A stretch of 64,000 nucleotides of DNA, from assembly GCF_963675165.1 (NCBI RefSeq), contig NC_087382.1:1984001-2048000 (forward strand). The letters are read 5' to 3'. Both the position numbers and the translations under genes were made by a program. Shown here piece after piece: positions 53,252 to 64,000 of this stretch; the stretch's first letter is position 1, and each line of letters opens with the position of its first letter. Source of the DNA: Halichondria panicea (lineage: Eukaryota; Porifera; Demospongiae; Suberitida; Halichondriidae). The notes under the pieces are model-generated. The model was not told the DNA's origin. It searched no databases and saw only the letters and a program-made list of their open reading frames with translations.

Positions 53252-54268
53252 TTAGATTGTCTTTTGTGGCAAATTCTTGCTCAATTGAGCGGCAACAATC
53301 TTGAGCTTGGTTTTAACATCCTGCAGAGTGGGAATAATACATGAGTAGCACTGTATGTACCGTGTAGTAATACATGAGTAGGACTGTGTGTACCGTGTAG
53401 TAATACATGAGTAGGACTGTGTGTACCGTGTAGTAATACATGAGTAGCACTGTATGTACCGTGTAGTAATACATGAGTAGCACTGTGTGTACCGTGTAGT
53501 AATACATGAGTAGCACTGTGTGTACCGTGTAGTAATACATGAGTAGCACTGTATGTACCGTGTAGTAATACATGAGTAGCACTGTGTGTACCGTGTAGTA
53601 ATACATGAGTAGGACTGTGTGTACCGTGTAGTAATACATGAGTAGGACTCTGTGTACCGTGTAGTAATACATGAGTAGCACTGTGTGTACCGTGTAGTAA
53701 TACATGAGTAGCACTGTATGTACCGTGTAGTAATACATGAGTAGGACTGTGTGTACCGTCTAGCGGGTAATTTTGAGGGTCTAAATGTTCACAAATTCAA
53801 TTTCTGAAGTTAGCGTATATTTTGGAGGATAGAATATTTTAGTGGAATTGACCATGTTAAATGACCTGCTACACTGTATCGCACACGATCCTATAATAAT
53901 GATACCTTGTATTGAGTGTAGTGTTCCTGCATGCCTCCTCTCTCCTCCTTCACCACTGCCCTGGGAGCACAAGACATGCACACTCTATAATAATAATAAT
54001 ACTCATTCAATATACACTTACCGTCCATTGTCAGTCTCATATTTAGTCTCAAATTCCCTCAGTAAAATTCGTAGCTCTTTTTTAGTCCCCAATAATAATT
54101 TGTTTTGCTGAATCAGCTCTTCACTGCAGACACAGAGTAATTGCAATAATTATTATTAGTGAGAAACTTACATTGTAGCTTTCTTAAGTTGTGAGTCAGT
54201 CAATATTTCTTGTACCTGACTGACCTCCACTCCTGGTGCCTGCAATACACCCAAGCAATGCTAACGCA

Positions 54269-54300
<32 letters not shown>

Positions 54301-54310
54301 CACACACACG

Positions 54311-54348
<38 letters not shown>

Positions 54349-55703
54349 CACACACACACACACACGCACGCACGCACACACACACACACACGCACATACA
54401 CACAGTGATACTAGCCCTCACCATCACACTGTTGGGTAGACCACTCAGAGTGGCCGAGTGTAACAGAGTCACTGATGGTAGAGTGTCTGTAGTCGACTCT
54501 AGTGGTCCCAGGGAATGGCGGGAGGGGCTCTATAGTGGGGGGGGGAGTACACATGTTAGAGAATGGAAGTAGTTCCATAAGCAGTTAATGAGGCACCACT
54601 ATATACACTATGATCTTACATTGCCCTTGTGGTCTGCACTCGTCAGTTTCTTGACTAGTCTATATCTATCATAGAGTGGTCTCATGGTCTCCTTGTCATG
54701 GCGGCTGGAGGGTCGTCCGTGCACCTTCTCAAACTGGAGCAGAGCTTTTTGAATATCACGCTTCTCCTGACCTAACTGATCAACACTCATGAGCTGTACG
54801 TGTGTGTGGGCGTGTGTGAGAGACCACATAATTATACACATAAGCTGTACTCATAATTATAGTAGCATCAGGCTAGTAGGTATTATTATTGAGAGTACAT
54901 TCTACTCACGTAAAGGTCCCCGGGTCTTGTGTTAGCTTGTCTCCTATTATCCAGACCATTCATTAACTTGTTGAGAGTTCCCTTCAGTCTAGCATCCTCT
55001 TCATTCACAGAGCCACTGATAATGGTGGGTTGGGTCAGTGTGACAGACTCCTCTTGTGGTTGGCTAGTACTACTTGGAGGAGAGGTTAGTCTTGTATCAT
55101 CACTAGTGGCGGGATTGTCCAGTTGATCACTCCTGGATAATTCTCGCAGACCTGGACAATAGTGAACATGGTATACACAGCGCACCATTGGAATAGTCAT
55201 TACCAGAGCTCTGAACACAAATTATGGGCTCCAGATAGCTACACAAAACGGCTGTTAATAAACTTGAATTCCGTTGATACAAAGTCAAAAATATTACGAT
55301 ATTTTTCTGAAGGAGACCTTTCAAATGATGTAAATTTTATTGGGGTCATTTTTCGGCCTTGGACCATGGGCTACATGTATAATCCATGGTATCGCCAAAT
55401 TGGCAAATACTTTTATATCTCAAATATGATTTTTGATGATGCCATTTGAAAGGTCTCTTTCTAAGCTTTCAGAAAATCGTAAAATCGTTGAAATTGGATC
55501 CACGAAATTCAAGTTATGGCAGCTGAAAGAGTTTCCAAACCATTATTAAACGAGGGGGGGGCGTGGTACTAACCTTTGAGCTGCTTTCTGAGAAAAGATG
55601 CTTCCTCTAGCAGATATTTGATTGGTCCTTTCTCATCTCCAATCGGCTTACGAAGGTGAGTGGAGAAAAATTGTGCCTCAAAGCCACGAACCTCACGTTT
55701 GAG

Positions 55704-55762
<59 letters not shown>

Positions 55763-58574
55763 GGGGGGGGGTGGGTGTACTTGCTATAACATTTTCTGTA
55801 CACTCTCCCTAGAATATATAGGCTAAAAGTATGATATCTTCCAATGTTTGCTAATAAAAGCAAGTCCACTGCAATCCACTGTACCATTTAATCTTGCTGT
55901 CATCTCCTGCACACTCAACTCTCCCGAGTCCACGTCATCATGCCAACCCTCAGTCACCTTTGACCTCTCCGAGGGCCATACTAGCGGCAGCTCATCCTTT
56001 AGGACGGGCGAGGAATCTGATTGGTTGGTTTCTAGTGAAGGCCTCGGTGAGTGTGAGGGTCTGCGTCTGTTGGCCGGACCCCTAGGCCGAGACAGATTCG
56101 CCTGTGTGTGTGTGGGTGTATGTGTGGGAGTGTGTGGGGGTGTGTGTGGGTGGTGGCTCACATGTACTAGCATTGCATCTCTCTTCACAATATCTAGATT
56201 CCCACTGTCGGATAAGAAAACGTCATCAGATGTGGAGGGTGTGCTTTGTGTGCCAGTGTGGTGTGTGGTGTGGGCGGGAGATGTGAAAACATCCTACAAA
56301 AATAAGAAATTTAATCAAACAAAATTTCGTTAAATATACTCACCTCATCTTCGTTGGTGCTAGTGGAGAGAAGCTTGGAGACAGTTGTGAGGTCATCACT
56401 AGCCAGTGTGCCGCTGGATTGGTGGGTGTAACCTGTGTGGTGGGTGGGGCTTGTGTAGGGGGAGGGGCTTGGACTAATGGTGGTAGTAGTGGAAGCGAAT
56501 GATACTCTTGGAGCTCCAGCCTACACAGACAGAGCACATCAATAAGAGGCACAGTAGAGTCATATCTCACCATTGCAATCACAAGTCCTTTCTTTTCAAA
56601 CATTTCAAACGCCTTGTTAGAAGGTTTCCACTTCTTCATATCTACCGCCCCCTCCACTCCATCACCATCTACCCCCTCCACTCCATCACCATCCACCCCC
56701 TCATTCTCAAACCGTGCCACTAATTCTGAGAGACGTACTTGTCTTGTCTCCACACAATGCTCTGGACTGACACTGCGTATCTGCACCTCTAGGTCACCAG
56801 CACCCTCTAGGTCAGCAGCACCCTCCATGCCAGCAGCACCCTCCATGCCAGCAGTGCCCTCCATGCCAGCAGTGCCCTCCATGCCAGCAGTGCCCTCCAT
56901 GGCAGCCATTGGTGGAGGAGTGTCACTATAGAGGGAGCTCTTTCTGTGGCGCATTTTCTTGACGTCTGAGGTACGACGGCGTTTCACAACTGGTTCAATA
57001 TGATGGCTGGGTTGTTGTTGGTATTTCTCTGGCAGTAATAGACCATACACGTCAGCTTTAGTAGGAGTCTGTACACAGGACAACACAAGTAAACACACCA
57101 TCTGTAATTATAGAAGAGCTACAGAATGCATTTTAAAATTGGACAATCTATACTCAAAATGGTAGCAAACGAAAACACCTAATGCCAGAGGCTTACTCCA
57201 GGCCTATACACTAGCTAACGTGTGTACCTGTGCAGCGGTGGCTCCAGGCCTATACACTAGCTAACGTGTGTACCTGTGCAGCGGTGGCTCCAGGCCTATA
57301 CACTAGCTAACGTGTGTACCTGTGCAGCGGTGGCTCCAGGCCTATACACTAGCTAACGTGTGTACCTGTGCAGCAGTGGCTCCAGGCCTATACACTAGCT
57401 AACGTGTGTACCTGTGCAGCGGTGGCTCCAGGCTGGAAGAGGTACTGTTGTATTGATTGCTCTATTGCAGTGTCAACCATTCTGTAGAGAAATGATCATA
57501 TTATTAGCTAGTGATATTTGAATATAGTGTACCTTGATGATCGCGGTGTGATGGTGGGAGAGGTATGGGGACTGTCCCCTAGACTGCTCAGCAATGAGGC
57601 GGACATATTGTCGCTACTGAGCATGCTCATTGCAGAGTTTTGGGATCTCTTGTAAACTGATCTACTGTGAGATGGTGAACCTTGACCTTCGATGGGTGAG
57701 GGCATTCTGACATCTGAACTATCGCTGGATTGACCTTTGACCTGTTCATCTTCTGAGGAGCGTTGTGTGTACTTTAATCCTCGTTTAGCGTATTGTCGTT
57801 GGAAAGAGGAATCTTCGTTGATGACAGGAATATTCTCTTGAGAGGGGGATTTTCCCTCATGTAGGTGGGCAGGGCTAACAGGGGACATTGTGCGCTCAAG
57901 TATGGCTTCATCAATGCTTTTCTCAGAATACGAACGCTCGAGGTCAGAGGTCGAATCAAATGTTCGGATTGGTGAGAGAGTTTGTTCCTGTAACCAGAGG
58001 AAAGGAAAATTATTACTTTTGGCAATTACCTCATAACTTCAGTTTAGATCAACTAAGAGATGCATTCTGTAGTTCTAGACAAGCTCTATCACATGACATG
58101 CTCAGATCAAAGTTCTGGTGGGGGTGACTTACATGACTTACTGGTCGGGTTTTCTTGTCTGCAACATGCTCAGAGTATGGTCGTGGTCTAATGGGGGAGG
58201 ACCTCTTGTGTATCTTTATTTCCTCCACTCCTCCAAACAAGACAGCATGATACAACACCATTCGACAAACTGTTGAATTACTAAATCCCTGCAGTTGCAA
58301 ACCTTGAATCCCATCTCCACAGTGAAATATATTGGGCCCGAAAACGATGGACAAAGATACCGGAGTCATTTTATTCATATCTCTGTGAGCAGCAACGTTA
58401 GCCAAATGCTGTATTAGATATTTCAGAGTTGCATAGTTGGCAGGGGGGAGAGTGTGGATCAGAGCCTTGAGGGCAGAGATAGCTTCAGGTGAGGGCTCAC
58501 TGGGAGAGCTCTGTTGCAGGTGGAGGAACTCTGACATCTTAGAGCCAGGGATCACAGCATCTGGTAGCTCTCTC

Positions 58575-58673
<99 letters not shown>

Positions 58674-59537
58674 TGTGGGGTGGGTGTGGGGGGGTTGCAT
58701 ACAACGTAGGTGTACAGATGGTCAATGGCCCTCACCAAGAATAGCTTGAGGAGACCTGCTATTGGCGGAATATCCTCTCCCTCAAAATTAGCATCACCAA
58801 CTGGACAATTAAACCATTCAACACACTGTCCATCAACACACTGGTCCAGTAGCTGGTATAATAATTATAGATACCTTTGTCAAATAATGACTTCAACTTC
58901 TCAATATTTTTGGCGTTTCCATTGATTCTATATATTCCCTCTGTGTCCAGACCATTCTGCTCAATGTGGCCCACTATCTTGCGTATAATGAAAGGGACAT
59001 CCCCTCTCCACAGCAGCTCCAGTGGGACACCAAACACCTTGTCTAATAAAGGGGAGGGGCAAACAAAGTAACAAAGTTTACAGTGGTACATGCACAGTAA
59101 TAGTCAGGGATGTACTAACCACCTCTGATAGAAAGGATCACCTCTGAGGTCTTCTAGTTTACCACATGAAAGACCCAAATTTGTGTACTGAATAGGATTG
59201 AACACATCCAGCCACCACTGGATAGCTCTGGGAATCATAGTTATTAGTGGGGCTAGCTCACTTGACAATGGTGCAGAGTGTAGAGACATCGATCTCCTTC
59301 TCTTGATTAGGGGACTGTTGGATATCAGGTTCTTGACTCGACTAGCAAAGTCAGTGCTAGTACTGGACAACTTCTGCAGAGGGGAATCAAGTGTCAAGTG
59401 ATGGACACACGCAAACCAGAGAGTGGTCGTATAATACTCAAATAATGAAGGGGACCTGGTGTTAAATAAGAGAACGGCCATAAATTGGCCTCTCTCTAAT
59501 CGTATAATAATAAGATACATACCACGCCATGCCCCAT
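53252..59537 (-). CDS. FAM13A-like: FAM13-type RhoGAP protein
   Basis: Exons in transcript order: tentative 59537-59523, then 59373-59142, 59042-58875, 58800-58736, 58573-58142 (or 58133), 57987-57533, 57481-57412, 57068-56571, 56520-56344, 56293-56162, 56101-55885, 55705-55574, 55151-54910, 54793-54620, 54529-54422, 54239-54172, 54123-54022, 53960-53906, 53320-53252. All phases agree, giving about 1,135 residues. The RhoGAP domain comes first (VPFIIRKIVGHIEQNGLDTE, arginine finger in GIYRINGN, AGLLKLFLRELPDAVIP, YLIQHLANVAAHRDMNKMTP). A Ser-rich linker follows, then the FAM13 C-terminal blocks (KALLQFEKVHGRPSS...YDRYRLVKK, ELRILLREFETKYE, VKEEREG-like motif, KTKLKIVAAQLSKN), probably coiled coil. 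It should accelerate GTP hydrolysis by a Rho GTPase. The first exon is a guess; residue 1 is unsettled. Confidence 0.9.
53332..53760 (-). repeat. 33-bp minisatellite in the last FAM13-like intron
   Basis: Thirteen copies of GTGTAGTAATACATGAGTAG CACTGTGTGTACC (AGG for AGC in some). It lies between exons 53960-53906 and 53320-53252. The long YYYTVHTVLLM ORF on the minus strand is an artefact of the 3n unit. Confidence 0.95.
54265..54405. repeat. CA/CG microsatellite
   Basis: Alternating (CACG)n and (CA)n runs between FAM13-like exons 54529-54422 and 54239-54172. No coding content. Confidence 0.95.
55260..55560. repeat. Dispersed element related to 37085-37285
   Basis: Contains TTGGATCCACGAAATTCAAG, GCAGCTGAAAGAGTTTCC and AACCATTATTAAACGAGGGG, shared with the intron element at 37085. 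Two inverted halves (GGAGACCTTTCAAATGATG against GCCATTTGAAAGGTCTC) suggest a foldback element. It is inside a FAM13-like intron. Confidence 0.55.
57190..57425 (-). repeat. 46-bp tandem copies of exon end plus 5' splice site, FAM13-like exon 57481
   Basis: Five copies. On the coding strand each reads CCTGGAGCCACCGCTGCACA|GGTACACACG then TTAGCTAGTGTATAGG. The genuine exon ends GGAGCCACCGCTGCACAG followed by GTACAC at 57412; the following units repeat those coding bases and the same donor. One copy has CTGCTGC for CCGCTGC. Confidence 0.92.
58579..58672. repeat. GT/CA microsatellite beside a RhoGAP exon
   Basis: Nearly pure (GT)n of about 90 bases immediately upstream (minus strand) of the acceptor of exon 58573. 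Read on the coding strand it supplies a CA tract before CATACAG. Confidence 0.95.
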
Positions 59538-60165
59538 GCCCCATGCCCCATGCCCCATGCCCAATGGCCGGCCAAGCACATAATACACTAACATAATTAT
59601 AAAATAATATTACATGCTGATGCAGTACATGACTAGCTGTGTACTAGTTATATTGGAGTGGGGTCTCACTTCTACAGAAGATGCACTCTTCATAGCAGCA
59701 CAAACACAGTAGACCAGTACTGTAGCTAGCTAGCTGTGGTGGTCTCAAGATCAAGAAGGTGGCCGGCTGTCTCAGCTCAGTTGCAAGTGAGAGAAAGGGG
59801 GGCGGGGCTCCTCGTGTAAAAGGTTTCCAAGGCGATGCGGGTGGTCTCGAATAACAGAGCAATGGATTTACTAATAGTCGCCCTCGTGACAACTCAACCG
59901 GAAATGAAATTTTTCCGGTATGCGGTTTGTAACGCCCCCTCAATCATCACCGCAGAGAAAGCTTCACACGATCACACACACAAGCTCTGGAGCGCTAGTC
60001 TGTACTGCACTAAAGGTAAGCTATTATAGTATGTAAGGCTCTTGTTAGCCGTGTGTTATAGATTCATAAAATCCAGCTATAAGTTATAGCACTAGCTGGT
60101 TATAGTATCATATCCACCATTGCACATGTTCCTTCACCTTGGCCTTGTGTAGACTGTGTCCTGTG
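59538..60165 (+). promoter_or_regulatory. Head-to-head promoter region with PDZ-LIM leader exon
   Basis: About 630 bases between the FAM13-like gene (left) and the PDZ-LIM gene (right). A TAAAG|GTAAG donor after 60015 and a TTGTGTAG acceptor ending at 60152 define a probable 5'UTR intron of the PDZ-LIM gene, with the ATG 13 bases into the next exon. A short ATGCCCC repeat (six-fold CCATGCC) lies at 59527-59562. CCGGAAATG and TTTCCGGT, an inverted ETS-like pair, occur at 59898-59920. Confidence 0.45.
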
Positions 60166-63849
<3,684 letters not shown>

Positions 63850-64000
63850 GTACGGTCTATAAAAACTTCAATTATTTGTCAGTAGTTGGAGAAGTTTGTC
63901 TAGTGTAAGTATCTTGAAACCTCACTAAAGAATCGATGCATGTATAGCAGTTGCTTGTCCTATTACCCCCCACCCTGACTCTATTACCCCCCACACTGCC

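Noticed and set aside
53313-53738. Minus-strand ORF with YYYTVHTVLLM repeats
   Set aside because: A 33-bp minisatellite in the last FAM13-like intron.

Overview
The window looks like the nuclear genome of an early-branching animal, most likely a demosponge of the Amphimedon type (inference). Genes are compact and intron-rich, introns are often under 100 bp with canonical GT-AG borders, intergenic DNA is AT-rich, and the gene content is animal (Piwi, PDZ-LIM, FAM13-type RhoGAP, EF-hand/WD40, ADH5, RPB12). Gene models were built by hand from reading frame, splice-site motifs and phase agreement between consecutive exons, so 5' ends are less certain than the interiors.

Layout. 1-430: two minus-strand exons of an unrecognised gene that runs off the left edge. 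430-8560: nested tandem segmental duplications (about 1.2 kb units inside a 4.5 kb unit) carrying minus-strand exon-like pieces. 8729-12120 (+): complete class III alcohol dehydrogenase (ADH5) in 10 exons. 12462-18882 (+): complete Piwi Argonaute in 22 exons. 19276-34058 (-): a long gene, convergent with Piwi, coding for a pseudokinase with a very long disordered PPxY-containing tail. 34218-34348: two perfect palindromes back to back. 34759-34929, 46610-46720 and 47384-47566 (+): duplicated orphan exons. 35649-46154 (-): EF-hand plus WD40 protein of the WDR49/WDR64/WDY kind in 28 exons. 47567-51685: gene-poor. 51686-52474 (+): RPB12 (POLR2K) in 3 exons. 53252-59537 (-): FAM13-type RhoGAP protein. 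60166-63849 (+): Enigma-type PDZ-LIM gene, running off the right edge and head-to-head with FAM13.

Minisatellites and microsatellites occupy much of the DNA, nearly all inside introns. The most unusual pattern is that several arrays are tandem copies of an exon-intron junction itself (acceptor or donor plus adjoining exon bases), seen in four different genes with different sequences. Other arrays grow from the ends of small inverted-repeat transposons. Mobile DNA includes at least three MITE-like families, a Harbinger-like MITE nested in a larger element that splits a minisatellite, and an inverted pair of tRNA-derived SINEs.

The genes form no operon or shared pathway. They cover formaldehyde/glutathione metabolism, piRNA silencing, pseudokinase scaffolding, probable ciliary WD40 function, transcription, Rho GTPase control and actin scaffolding.
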